This document shows, in pieces, positions 11,276 to 23,496 of a DNA stretch of 64,000 bases (positions are counted from its first letter, which is position 1; every line of letters begins with the position of its first letter). The notes below the pieces were generated by a model, which saw only the letters and a program-made list of their open reading frames with translations, was not told where the DNA came from and did not search any database. Source of the stretch: Datisca glomerata (taxonomy: Eukaryota > Streptophyta > Magnoliopsida > Cucurbitales > Datiscaceae); the NCBI GenBank assembly GCA_003255025.1, contig QANY01004032.1, positions 496,001 through 560,000 on the forward strand, given 5' to 3'. Position numbers and translations under genes: made by a program.

Positions 11276-12941
11276 GTTGAATATTTTTAGTAGGTAATTT
11301 TAATTAATTAAACTTAGTTAGTTCATTTATTTATTATTAATGTAATAGTTTATTTAATTAATTTTAAATGTTATTGATTTAAGTCAAAATCACATTTTCA
11401 TGTAATTTATAATTTTTTAATATTTATAAATGATCGATAAATTAAATTACTGTCAACTTAGTTGAGATGTGCTATCTTACAATGGTGCAAATATAGTAAA
11501 GTAATAAAATCGTTAAGCTTGTATTTGTAAATTGTATTTACACTTGTGAGTTATGATCTAAATATATTATCTAAACTAATTTAACTTTTTTCTCTATTGT
11601 GTTGTACTCCACCAACTCAGATGAGCATGACACCGCATTACATGTAAGTCGAAGACTCGCTCTCGTCACATTAACACAGAATGGTAAAGAGTATAATGTA
11701 TCAAAACAGACCAACACACTTAGGGACAGACATACTTACACACTGACACAATTAGAGCCCGACACATTTAAGGCCCAACACACTTAGAGTCGCGTGCCTA
11801 AGAAGCTATGTTGTTTCATATGGAGCCAACCTGATTGACACATCTACTCTTAGAGCATAGCCTCCTCACAACAACATGCTACATTTAGAGTTGAGTCATA
11901 TATAACCATATATCGAAGTAGAGCCACCAAACCTTGTACCAATACCTCATGTTTAACCAATCAAAACCTTAACGGCACTTCTATAATAGGAATCATATTT
12001 AGTACTCAATTATCACCAAAACAATTTCTAAAATACTTTCACAAAATAAGAAATAAAATCTCTAAGAAATTTGAGGCCTATTTTCTAATAAATCTCCACA
12101 TTGGCTCCAATTCCAGCATAATCGAACAATCGTCATTGCTACATCTCCACCTTAAACCAAACCATCTTCAATCACGAAAACAAAGCTTCAACTAAACCAT
12201 ATTCTTGTGTGCTTCAAGTCTTCTCTTTCTCGAAACAGATCACCGTATTATGAGGACCAAAACTATCAGCCCTGATACCACTTTTGTGATGGATGCATCA
12301 GTAAAATAGTAAGAAAATAATATTCTTAACGTGGTTCGTCAATTTTTCTATGTCCACAAATATCTAATCATATCATCATCATTACAACTCAAGATGATAC
12401 AACCACCTAACTCAGATCTCGTTACACTTAAACATAAACTCTACACACACAAAATTATACCTTGGAAACTAAAACTAGATTTGCTAAAAGTCATAACTCC
12501 TCGATCAAACTAAAGCTAACTGGCTAACTTGAAAATTATCTTCATCACGAGTGAAGTCTTCTAGCTCGCCTCTCAATATCATAGGGTGTCAACTCATGTA
12601 GAGCTCTCTGTCACATCTTAAAGTTATCATTTGCCTTTTAGAACAAAACATTCTCATAAAAAGGATGCATCCTTTAGGGTAGAGTCACTTCTCAACTACT
12701 ATGGAAGCTTATTCTCATCTAGTATTTCATTTCTTTGGTTTGGAAGTTCTTGCTGACATCCCGATGAAAAGAGTCATTATTTGTGTCAAATTCTTGTATT
12801 CGAGAGAATGCGTCCCCCGCCCTCACTTATAAGCCAAGCTGCAGGTCTGAGTTATTTAGGTTTTGCATTCAACACTGCCAGTATAAAACGGAAATAACTA
12901 GTTATAATAGGCATAAAAAGCTAAATTATATAGTGAGTATT
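11276..12941 (-). other. AT-rich region with possible minus-strand LTR remnants
   Basis: No gene. On the minus strand, 12280-12269 reads TGGTATCAGGGC, one base off the usual copia primer-binding site (TGGTATCAGAGC). About 160 bp further, near 12105, a polypurine-like GTGGAGAT precedes a TTATTAGAAAAT start. The plus-strand phrase TTAACGTGGTTCGTCAA near 12330 is also typical of copia LTR ends. The spacing would fit a miniature (TRIM-like) element, but matching LTRs were not found. Confidence 0.35.
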
Positions 12942-13850
12942 TGTTTGAATATGTCCATAAAGTAGCGTGTAATAACTATGTATTTATATTTAGTTATTTC
13001 TAAGATATTAGAATTATTGAATTCTTATGAATAAACTGAAAGTTTTATTTTAAATTAGAGTGTGTTTATAAATTACTCAAGTCCTAAAACTTTCATCAAT
13101 GAAAGAAGAGTGAAGACAGAGGTGTCTCCAGACGAACTCTTTTGAGAAAGTTCATAATGATATTCACAGTCTTATGATAGATTGGACAATCGAATCTGAT
13201 TACGACTATTAGGTTGAACCAATGGATACCATTCTTTAGGCATGAGAGTGGAGACTCAAACGGTTAACCTAGAAAGGTTATGAACATGTTGAATAGATCG
13301 GTAACAAATTAGTTTCGAGCCCAAAACTGTTTACCAAGCTCTAAATCTAATTGTTACAACTTAAATGTATTTTTTAATTACCTTAATCTTGAAATGAATA
13401 CGTAGTTTGTCTTAGTTAGTTGCAATTTTTGATATGTCAAATGAGTTAGTTTGAATTGGTGGGCAATATATTAGCTGTTGGGATTGTAATTCAATTAAGT
13501 TGGAGTTACATGATTCACAGATATAAAAATTCATGGTTTGGTTACGAAAGCAACAATATCACCTTATGCTTTATTGATGTGTGTGTGAATAAATTAACTT
13601 GGTCAGGTATTTAATGAATTGAGCCATTGATTAAGACTTGTGAATTGTACATGACAATTAACTATTATGTCTTTTTTATTCACAGTCAATAAATGAGCTA
13701 AGGAAATAATGACAAGAGGGGTAAATGGTAATTTTATATTTACTCTTGTTACCGATATTCACGATGGATATTTTGTTAAAATATTATGTGAACCGAAAAA
13801 GTGTTTATTTACATCAACAGAAAATGTAGCGTGTATGAATCGAGAGTTGA
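12942..13850 (+). repeat. 5' LTR of element B (proximal part)
   Basis: Matches the LTR copy at 20100-21000 throughout, for example ATAACTATTTATTTATATTT, GAAGACAGAGGYGTCT, CAGACGAACTCTT and AACATGTTGAATA. The LTR certainly extends further right, but its end is invisible because the 3' copy is truncated and no primer-binding site was found between 13850 and 15480. Confidence 0.8.
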
Positions 13851-15470
13851 TTCGACATCAAACCTATAGTGGAGTCATATGATGTCAGGATTAAATAGGT
13901 CGAGAATTTATAGAGATGAAATTTTTGGGTATTTAAATCCTTAGCTTTGTTCATGTGAGTCCATTCGGTCTTAGAAATAGCTCATGAGAACGAGAAACGA
14001 AGTAAATTGGATCAAAATGTGTTTTGGTGCCAAGACATATTTCCTACACCTATATCTGATGGGTGATGTCAATTAATTAGTTAAGTGTGATTATATGTAT
14101 TGAAAATAATTAGTTTATTATTTTCTAAATATTAGATAATTAGTAAATAAAAAACTAATTAATTAATTGATAATGATCAATTAATTTATCAATTGAATTG
14201 ATGAATCTTGATAAAACTCAAACTCTAGAGAATATTATAATTTTCGGTAATTATGAATATATGGCTGAATTTTCAGAAATTTAAAAATATATAGGTATAT
14301 TTATAAATATCAAAAATTATATTTTATCAATATCTAATAGCAATCTGATTACAGATAGATCTTGGATAAGATACAGTTGTTTGTTAACAAAGGAAAAAGG
14401 AGAAAAACGTCCCCCTCCCTGTTGCCGTCGGAAAATTATATTGAAGGGGAAAATTTTTGATTTTCCTTCTTCAATCGTTTTGAGAGCCCACACTCAAATT
14501 TCTACACAAAATTTTTGTGAGATATATTTCTGAAATTAGAACTAGAGATATGTCAATATCGAATTCTCATGTAGCATGTGCGTGCATCATTGTAGATTAA
14601 TTATAATGGTTATAATTTAATTACAATATGAAATTTATAATGTTTATAATTTTAAATTGGAATTTAAAATTAGATAAAGGATTTATAAATTCCATCACAT
14701 TTTTCAAATTAATAAAAGTTATGTTTTGAAAAACAACCAAAAATCCAAAGTTTTTTTTTTCAAAAACTAAGTGGGAGGGTCGTTTACGTTGAAACATTCC
14801 CAAGGTCTCCAACGAAAACTTGATCGTGCCACGAGGAATGATTTAGAACCGACCATAGCGGTCCTCTCTTCAGTGGGAGAAACTTGGGAGTCGTGTTGCT
14901 TTGAGTTTTCGAGTTGCTTGAGAAGCTAAGACTTCTAAAAGAAGTGGTAGGGCAGGGCCGTCTTATAGACGGACTGTTAGTCCATAGACACTTTTATGAG
15001 TCGATGCGTTAGTTAAACACATAGACTGAAGCATATTAGAATCCCTACATCGGGGCTAGTCAATGGGGCCAAGATGACCAAAATCATTGGTGATTGGTTA
15101 AGGTGGATATGAAGACATTTGAGCATTAACTAAACGAGAAGAGTCTCTATGCGATAAGACATAGTTTGGACTTCATCCCTCAATGAGGCAAGCTATCATT
15201 TTTTATCGGAACATCATGAAGGAAATATTTATTAATGGATTTTTAAATATTTAAGTAGTTGCATCATGCATCAAACTTTCCTAAACAGTTGAGCATTTAT
15301 TTACACCATTTTATTTATTTTTTCGATAAACATGTCAATATTCTCATTCTCAACTATCTTAAACACGAACAGTATTAACTAGTTACGGTGATTGAAAACA
15401 CAATCTTGATATCGTACTGATGATTGAAAAGCACAGGTTCGTGCTCATCACCTCTTGTTCCTTTGAGCCT
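13851..15470 (+). other. Distal 5' LTR / leader of element B
   Basis: Non-coding AT-rich DNA between the matched LTR part and Gag. No clear TGGTATCAGAGC primer-binding site. A small open frame on the minus strand (14621-14812) has no recognised features. Confidence 0.4.
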
Positions 15471-15486
15471 TTTAGTGAATCCACTC

Positions 15487-16125
15487 AAGTGGAATAGGAT
15501 GCTTATGCTTCTTGGCTACGTTCTGATGAGATAGCCAGATATTACATTTTGGCTTCTATTAGCAATGTGTTGCAACAACAACATCAAAATTTGGAAACCA
15601 CTGCTGATATGATGTTGAACATCACTAAAATGTTTGAATATCAGAGTTGTTTAGCTAAAAAGGCAGTTGTGCAAAATCTTATGAACTGCAGGATAAAACC
15701 TGAAACTCTTGTCAAAGAACATATGATGTTGATCATTAGTTATCTGAATGAGATGGAGATCAAGGGTGTTGAGGTTGATGGCGAGACTCAGGTGAATATG
15801 ATCCTAGAGACTCTGCCTGTTACCTTTGAGAACTTCAAACTTAATTATTTGATTAATAAGTTGAGGTACTCGCTTCCTGAGATTATGAAGGAGTTGCAAG
15901 CCACTGAGACTTTATTTCTAAAAGGCAAGAGGAATACTAGATAGGTAAACTTTACTGAAAGTAAGCCTTCCACCTCTAGTGCCAAAAAGAATGAGAGAAT
16001 GTCTGAATAAGGCTAAGAAGCAAAACTCAAAAGTTGAAAATGGTAAGGGCACTACTAGGTGGACAAGTTTTGAGACAAGTGTCATCACTGTGGACTCGAT
16101 AACCATTGGATACGCAACTGCCTGG
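15487..16125 (+). pseudogene. Copia B Gag and intact zinc knuckle
   Basis: The Gag frame is readable from DAYASWLRSDEIARYYILAS through NVLQQQHQNLETTADM and ILETLPVTFENFKLNY to about 15944. After a frame change comes a complete CX2CX4HX4C knuckle, KCHHCGLDNHWIRNCLDY, with the first Cys codon at 16080-16082. It belongs to the common plant copia type in which Gag ends in this knuckle. Stops at 15942 and between the blocks make it non-functional. Confidence 0.82.
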
Positions 16126-16299
16126 ATTATCTCTAGCAGATATCTTGGTCGATTTCATCGTCCGTATAGGGAATAGAGCACTAGTATTGGTTGTATCAGT
16201 TAGAACTTGATAACGGTTATCTATTTTTACGTGATGTTTATTATACCTCGGTTTTTTTAAAAAAAAAAATCTTATTTCAGTAGCTAGGTAATCTTTCTC

Positions 16300-16760
16300 A
16301 GCTTTCACTACCTGGTATGGCACACTAAAATGATGTATCAGAGAGAAGAAATCAAACTCTGATGGATATGGTTAGATCCATTATGAGTTACCCATCCCTC
16401 CCAGATTCCTTCTAGGGATATGCCTTGGAAACGTCGACATATATTCTAAACCAAGTTCCGTCGAATACGATGTCTGGTACACCAAATGAAAGATGGTATG
16501 GATGAAAGTCGTCTATTAACCATTTTTAAACATGGGGGTGCCCAGCACATGCTCTAAAATCAAAGACATACAAGTTGGCCAGTCGTACAAAATTATGCAT
16601 GTTCGTAAGATATCCTAAAGGAACGAAGGGGTACATCTTATATAGTACGACTGATCAGAACACATTCGTTAGCATGTATGCTCGTTTTCTTGCAGAATAT
16701 TACATTAAAAGTGTATAGTCGAGAAGCACAGTTGTGCTGGAGGAATTATCGAGTGGGAGG
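16300..16760 (+). pseudogene. Copia B integrase C-terminal scrap
   Basis: Starts abruptly at NLSQLSLPG, the position of the conserved SQLSxPGTPQQNG block, then MDMVRSIMSYPSLPDSF and GYALETSTYILNQVPSN. Only about 200 bp separate it from the zinc knuckle, so protease, pre-integrase and the integrase catalytic core have been deleted. Several stops follow. Confidence 0.75.
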
Positions 16761-16974
16761 ACACCGACTCGCCAATCAGAAATTATTTCTGATTCAATAA
16801 TGGAAGAATAACGACAGGAGCCAGAACCTATGGAACCTCGGCGAAGTGGGAGGGTTATGATATAACCTGAGAGGTACATGTCCTATGAAGAAGTTTTGAC
16901 AGCTATCTCAGATAAGGACCTTGATGAACCTGTGTCCTACTTGGAGGCCATGGCAGGTCCTAAGGCAAACTTAT

Positions 16975-17745
16975 GGCTAGAAGCCATGAACGTTGAGATA
17001 CATTCAATGCACTCAAACGGAGTCTCGAAGCTTGTAGATTCTTAAACCCGTGGGATGCAAATGGATCTATAAGAAGAAAAGACGTCCGGATGAGAATGTA
17101 CAGACATTCAAAGCTAGGATGGAAGCCAAGGGCTACACCTAAAAGGAAGGTATAGACTACGGAGATACTTTCACACTGATGCCCATACTTAAATCCTTTG
17201 ATGCTGCCCTTGATTATGAAATCTGGAAATTGAATGTCAAAAATGCTTTTCTGAATGGCAATCTTGATAAGCGCATTTATATGGCTCAACCAGATGGGTT
17301 CATGGAGAAAGGCCAAGAGGCTAAAGTTTTCGAATTCTAGAAGTCCATTTATGAACTTAAGAAAGCGATACTATCGTGTAATATTATATTCTTCGAAACT
17401 GTTAAAAACTATTGTTTTGCACAATTAGTGGACGAGCCCTGTGTGTATAAGCCGATGCACAAAGGGAAGGTGGTTTTTCTAGTCTTGTACATAGATGATA
17501 TTCTACTCATTGGAAATGATGTAGGAAAATTATCTGATGTCAAGATTTGACTTGCAAAGCAATTTGATATGAAGGATCTTGGAGAAGCTGCATTTATCTT
17601 AGGTATTCAGATCTTTCAAGATAGGAAGAACATATAATTGGCACTAAGCATCTTATATTGATAAGGTTTTGGATCGCTTCAGTATGTAAAACTCCAAGAA
17701 AGGATTTCTTGGAATAGTCTCCCAAGACTCCTCAAGTAGAGAAAA
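16975..17745 (+). pseudogene. Copia B reverse transcriptase remnant
   Basis: Readable blocks are WLEAMNVEIHSM, GCKWIYKKKRRPDENVQTFK, WKLNVKNAFLNGNLDKRIYM and the catalytic LYIDDILLIGND (YIDD at 17488-17499, both Asp present). Stops and small frame changes interrupt it at about 17045, 17141, 17339 and 17548. Confidence 0.8.
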
Positions 17746-18440
17746 ACATGAGAAACATTCTCTATGCCTCAGTAGTAGGAAGTCTCATGTATGTGATGCT
17801 TTGCACTAGGCCAGACATTTGCTATGTTGTAGGCGTGGTGAGTTTCTTCCAATGTAATCCTGGAATCGAGCATTGGAATTCCATTAAGCATATCCTTAAG
17901 TATCTGAGGAGAACAAGGAACTACATAGTTGTGTATTCAGGTACTGACCTGAACATGACGGGTATACTGATTCTGATTTTTGAGTAGACAAGGATTCTAG
18001 GAGGTCCACTTTAGGATCAATGTCCATCCTGAACGGTTGTATGGAGAAGTATCAAGCAATCTTGCATTGCTGATTTAACCATGAAAGCTGAATATGTGGT
18101 AGCGTGTGAAGCTGCAAAGGAAGTTGTATGGCTTAGGAAGTTCTTGAAGACTTTGAAAGTTTTTCTAGACGCAGATAAACCCATGACACTTTATTGTGAT
18201 AACGGTGGGGCTGTAGCGAACTCTTAGGAACCTAGAAGGCATAAGAGATCCAAACACATAGAACATAAATATCTTTTGATTAGAGAAATTGTTCAGCGTG
18301 GAGACGTTGTGGTTACGCATATTTTGACGGTCAACAACCTGGAAGTTCCATTGACAAAAACTTTATGCATTAACTTTTTTATGGTCATCTGAAGGGCTTG
18401 GGGATAAGAGATTTCAAACGCCTACTTTTAGTCATAGTGG
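17746..18440 (+). pseudogene. Copia B RNase H remnant
   Basis: Opens with ASVVGSLMYVMLCTRPDICY and GVVSFFQCNPGIEHWN, then in other frames MTLYCDNGGAV and KHIEHKY. Its last 260 bp are the left part of the 551-bp tandem unit. Confidence 0.8.
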
Positions 18441-20386
18441 GATATTGTTCGAATATGTCTATAAAGTAGCGTATAATAACTATTTATTTATATTTAGTTA
18501 TTTCTTAGACATTAGTATTATTGAATTCTTATGAATAAATTGAAATTTTTTTTTTAAATTAAAGTGTCTTTATAAATTACTCAAGTCCTGGAACGTTCAT
18601 CAACAAACGAAGAATGAAGACAGAGGCGTTTACAGACGAACTCTTCTGAGAATGTTCAAGATGATATTTACAGTCTTATAATCGACTGGGCAATCAAATC
18701 TGATTATGACTGTTAGGTTGAACTAATGGATGACCATGACACTTTATTGTGATAACGGTGGGACTGTAGTGAATTTTAAGGAACCTAGAAGGCATAAGAG
18801 ATCCAAACACATAAAACATAAATATCACCTGATTTGAGAAATTTTGTTGAGTGTGGAGACATTGTGGCTACGCATATTTCGACGGTCAACAACCTGGCAG
18901 TTCCATTCACAAAAACTTTATGCATTAACTTTTTTTATGGTCATTTGAAGGGCTTGGGCATAAAAGATTTCACACGCCTACTTTAGTCCAAGTGGGAGAT
19001 TGTACGAATATGTTTATAAAGTAGTGTATAATAACTATTTATTTATATTTAGTTATTTCTTAGACATTAGTATTATTGAATTCCTATGAATAAATTGAAA
19101 TTTTTATTTTAAATTAAAGTGTATAAATCACTCAAGTCTTGGAACTTTCATCAACGAACGAAGAATGAAGACAGAGGCGTCTACAGACGAACTCTTCTGA
19201 GAAAGTTCAAAATGATATTCACAGTCTTAGGATAGACTGGGCAATCAAATCCGATTATGACTGTTAGGTTGAACTAATGTATGACCATGACACTTTATTG
19301 TGATAACGGTGGGGCTATAACGAATTCTAAGGAACCTACAAGGCATAAGAGATCCAAATACATAGAACATAAATATCCCCTGATTTGAGAAATTGTTCAG
19401 CATGGAGACCTTGTAGTTACACATACTTCGACGGTCAACAACCTGGCAGTTCCATTCACAAAAAATTTATGCTTTAACTTTTTTATGGTCATCTGAAGGG
19501 CTTGGGGATAAGAGATTTCACACGCCTACTTTAGTTCAAGTGGAAGATTGTACTAATATGTCTATAAAGTAGCGTATAATAACTATTTATTTATATTTAG
19601 TTATTTCTCAGACATTAGTATTATTGAATTCTTATGAATAAATTGAAATTTTTGTTTTAAATTAAAGTGTGTTTATAAATTACTCAAGTCTTGAACTTTC
19701 ATCAACGAATGAATAATGAAGACAGAGGCGTCTACAGACGAACTCTTCTGAGAAAGATCAAAACGATATTCACAGTCTTAGGATAGACTGGACAATCAAA
19801 TCTGATTATGACTGTTAGATTGAACTAATGGATGACCATGACACTTTATTGTGATAACAGTGGGGCTGTAGTGAATTCTAAGGAACCTAAAAGGCATAAG
19901 AGATCCAAACACATACAACATAAATATCACCTGATTTGAGAAATTGTCCAGTGTGGAGACGTTGTGGTTACGCATATTTTGACGGTCAACAACCTGGCAG
20001 TTCCATTCACAAAAACTTTATGCATTAACTTTTTTATGGTCATCTGAAGGGCTTGGGGATAAGAGATTTCACACCTCTACTTTAGTCCAAGTGGGAGATT
20101 TTTTGAATATGTCTATAAAGTCGGGTATAATAACTATTTATTTATATTTAGTTATTTCTCAGACATTAGTATTATTGAATTCTTATGAATAAATTGAAAT
20201 TTTTGTTTTAAATTAAAGTGTGTTTATAAATTACTCAAGTCTTGAACTTTCATCAACGAACGAATAATGAAGACAGAGGCGTCTACAGACGAACTCTTCT
20301 GAGAAAGATCAAAATGATATTTGCAGTCTTAGAATCGACTGGGCAATCAAATCCGATTATGACTGTTAGGTTGAACTAATGGCTGC
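18181..20386 (+). repeat. Four-copy 551-bp tandem repeat spanning RNase H end and LTR start
   Basis: CCATGACACTTTATTGTGAT recurs at 18181, 18734, 19285 and 19836, i.e. every 551-553 bp. Each unit carries the last 260 or so bases of RNase H, the polypurine tract (AAGTGGGAGATTG) and about the first 285 bp of the LTR, ending CTAATGGATGA. The fourth copy passes into normal LTR sequence (CTGCCAGTCTTGAGGCG). At the joints, LTR sequence (5' LTR: GGATACCATTC) switches to RNase H (original: AACCCATGAC) at a shared CCAT. This is a true tandem array, not independent insertions. Confidence 0.93.
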
Positions 20387-21000
20387 CAGTCTTGAGGCGT
20401 GAGAGTGGAGACTTAAATGGTTAACCTAGACATGTTATGAACATGTTGAATAAACCAGTAATAAATTAGTTTAGAGCCCAAAACTGTTTACTAAGCTTTA
20501 AATCTAATTGTTACACCTTATGTTTATTTTCATAATTACTTTAATCCTGAGGTGAATACGTAGCTTGACTTAGTTAGTTGCAATCTTTTATATGTAAAAT
20601 GAGTGAGTTTGAATTGGTAGGTAATACATCGGCTCTTGGGGTTGAAATTCAATTAATTTGAAGTTACGTGATTCACAGATATGAAAATTCGTGGTTCGAT
20701 TACGAATGAAACAATATCACCTTATGTTTTACTTATGGGTGTGTGAATAAATTAACCTGGCCATGTATTCAATGAATTGAGTCATTGATTAAGACTTGTG
20801 AATTGTACGAGATAATTCACTATTATGTCTTTCTTATTCACAGTCAATAAAGAGGTTAAGGAAATAATAACAAGAGGGGTAAGATGATAATTTTATATTC
20901 CGCTCTTGTTACTGATATTCACGATCGGTATTATGTTAAGATATTCTGTGGACTGTAAAAATAGAAGGGTTTATTTATACTAATAGAAAACGTAGCGTGC
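20100..21000 (+). repeat. Last, truncated 3' LTR copy of element B
   Basis: Continues colinearly with the 5' LTR beyond the tandem part (for example AACATGTTGAATA, GAATTGAGTCATTGATTAAG, AATAACAAGAGGGGTAA) and stops at CGTAGCGTGC near 21000, equivalent to about 13836 in the 5' LTR. Its first two bases are changed (TG to TT). Confidence 0.85.
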
Positions 21001-22060
21001 ATTATTGTAACCTTCCAGTACTAGTGGATATCTTGTATAGTGCAGTCCATAATTCTTGATATGTTTTAAATACCCCAGAGTTCTTATTATGGCCTTCCAA
21101 TGATCTTTACCTGGTTTGCTTGTATAACGACTTAACTTACTTACTGTGTAAGCTATGTCCGGTCTCATACAGTTCATAACGTACATCAGACTGCGGATTA
21201 TACGAGCATATTCCAATTGTGATATGCTATTACTAGTGTTTAGAGAAAGAGCTAAACTTACATCTATTGGTGTCTTCACTGAAATTATATTATACTTCTT
21301 GAACTTATCAAGTAACTTCTCAATGTAATGTGTTTGAGATAGTATGATTCCATCATATGTTCTAGAAATCTTGATTCCTAAAATAACATTTGCGACATCC
21401 ATGTCCTTCATCTCAAATCTACTAGTTAACAATTGTTTGGTATTTTTTATAACACTGATATTACTACCAATAATTAGCATTTCATCAACATATAGACAAA
21501 TAACGACATACCCTGCTTGAGTGTTTTTAAAGTATACGCATTTGTCACACTCATTAATTTTTAAACCCATTTGACAACATAACTATGTGAAATTTATCAT
21601 GCCATTATTTTAGTGTTTGTTTCAATCCATGGAGAGACTTAATTAGTCTACAGACTTTTCTTTCTTATCGAGGAACAATGAATCTTTCTGGTTGTTCCAT
21701 GTATTTTTCTTCATCTAAGTCACCATTTAAGAAAGCAGTCTTAACAACCATTTGATGTATTTCTATACTGTTTAATGATGCAATGGCAATTAACACACGA
21801 ATGGAAGTAATTCTCATAACTGGTGAATAAATGTCAAAATAATCTAAGCCTTCTCATTTCTTGTAGCCTTTAGCCACAAGTCTTGCTTTGTACTTATCGA
21901 TTGATCTATCTTTTTAAAAATCCACTTACACGCTAACGTTTTATTTCCTGGTGGAAGTTCAACCAGTTCCGAGGTGTGATTTTGCATGATAGATTCAATT
22001 TCACTATTAACAGCTTCTTTCCAATATGAAGCTTCGGGAGATGTCATTGCCTTTGTAAAA
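20998..22060 (-). pseudogene. Copia D reverse transcriptase/RNase H, catalytic site altered
   Basis: N-terminal block EASYWKEAVNSEIESIMQNH and ACKWIFKK (21844-22047), a frameshifted centre, then an open stretch at 20980-21570: [51 protein letters not shown] and [20 protein letters not shown]. The catalytic YVDD is YVDE (21492-21481), which should abolish polymerase activity. The frame runs across the breakpoint into LTR sequence of element B. Confidence 0.85.
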
Positions 22061-22259
22061 CTTTAAGGTTCATTTTCTAACAAAAAAGTCAGGAAATCAG
22101 GCCCAAATGACTTAGCTGTCTTTATCCTTTTACTACGTCTAGGCTCTTCCTCATTTATTGAACCTTGATTTTTATTAGACGTAGTATCGCGAGATGTCTT
22201 TAGTGAACTTGATTCACTTGGCATGTTATATGGAAATATATTCTCAAAGAATGAGGCAT

Positions 22260-23323
22260 TCCTCAATTATATTATTGCGTTAACATGCACATCTAGAATC
22301 TCATATTCATGAACAAGAAACTTATACGCACCACAGTTATGTGCATAGCCAATGAACACGCAGTCAATGATTTTAGGTCCTATCTTAACCTGTTTAGGTT
22401 TAGGAATGACGACCTTAGCTAAGCCCCCTCACACTTTAAAATAATTAAAAGTAGGAGGTCGACCCTTCCATACTTCATATGGAATTATGTGGGTCTTCTT
22501 ATGAGGAATTCTGTTGAGAATGTAATATGCAGAAAGCAATGCTTCTGCCCATAAATTTTGGGTAGTCCCGAACTTACTAACATTACATTCATCATTTCTT
22601 TCAAAGTTTGGTTTTTATGCTCAGCAACGCTGTTAGACTGTGGTGAGTAAGGAGCGGTAATCTGGTGAGTGATTCCATGTTCTGAGCAAAATTGCTCAAA
22701 AGGTGAATCATATTCACCACATCTATCACTTCTTAACACCTTAATCTTTTTGCTAAGTTGATTCTCAACTTCAGTTTTGTTGTGTTTAAATACTTCAATT
22801 GCCTCATATTTTCTTCTTAGCAAATACACATAACAATATCGAGTACAATCATCTATAAAAGTGACAAAGTGCTTTTTACCACCTCTAGTTTGTATATATT
22901 TCAAATCACAAACGTCATCGAATTAATTCTAGAGGTTCGATAGTTCTCTCTATTGATTTAAAAGATATTTGTCATCTTTGATTCCACACATATCTAACAT
23001 TTATGATTATTATTAATTTCAAACTTAGATACATTGTCCAAATTGATTAACATGTTTAACGTTTTATAATTTACATGGCCTAGACTAGCATGCCATAAGT
23101 TAGAGGACTCAACCATATAAGTAGAAGAAGAAATAGTATTATTATTAATAAGCTGCAGTACAATAGTTATTATATTTAATTTAAAAATTCCATGACACAA
23201 ATATCTCTTTCCCACATACATATCATTCTTAGTGAGGACAAATTTATCAGATACAAAGACCAACTTAAAACCATTTTTGCTCAAAAGAGATCCAAACACT
23301 AAGTATTTATGAATATCTGGCAC
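22260..23323 (-). pseudogene. Copia D pre-integrase and integrase remnant
   Basis: Pre-integrase: LWHASLGHVNYKTLNML. Core: KYIQTRGGKKHFVTFIDDCT, RYCYVYLLRRKYEAIEVF, VLRSDRCGEYDSPFEQFC and HGITHQITAPYSPQSNSVAE. The DDE residues Asp in FIDD and Asp in LRSD are present; the Gly-Glu-Tyr segment is intact. A frame change at about 22540 and stops near 22910 and 22430 break it. Confidence 0.85.
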
Positions 23324-23496
23324 ATGAAGAACATTATGGAGAGTGATTTCTTTACCACGTCATTTTAAGTACCATATTTCCTTGTCCTTCAAACTTTGAG
23401 CTTGAAGAGTTTCCCATATACAAATGTTCTTCGCCTTTTGCTTGTGTGTACGTCCTTGTTAGCACGAATATGACGAGTAGTTGCAGTGTCTATCCA

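Larger units (their letters stand above)
12942..21000 (+). mobile_element. Ty1/copia element B with multiplied 3' junction
   Basis: The 5' LTR begins at 12942 (TGTTTGAATATG) and is recognisable for at least 900 bp by comparison with the 3' copy. The interior has Gag (from about 15487), zinc knuckle, an integrase C-terminal scrap, reverse transcriptase and RNase H. LTR starts recur at 18446, 19001, 19549 and 20100 because the RNase H/LTR joint has been duplicated in tandem. The last LTR copy is cut at about 21000, where minus-strand element D begins. Protease and the integrase core are missing. All coding parts contain stops. Confidence 0.88.
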
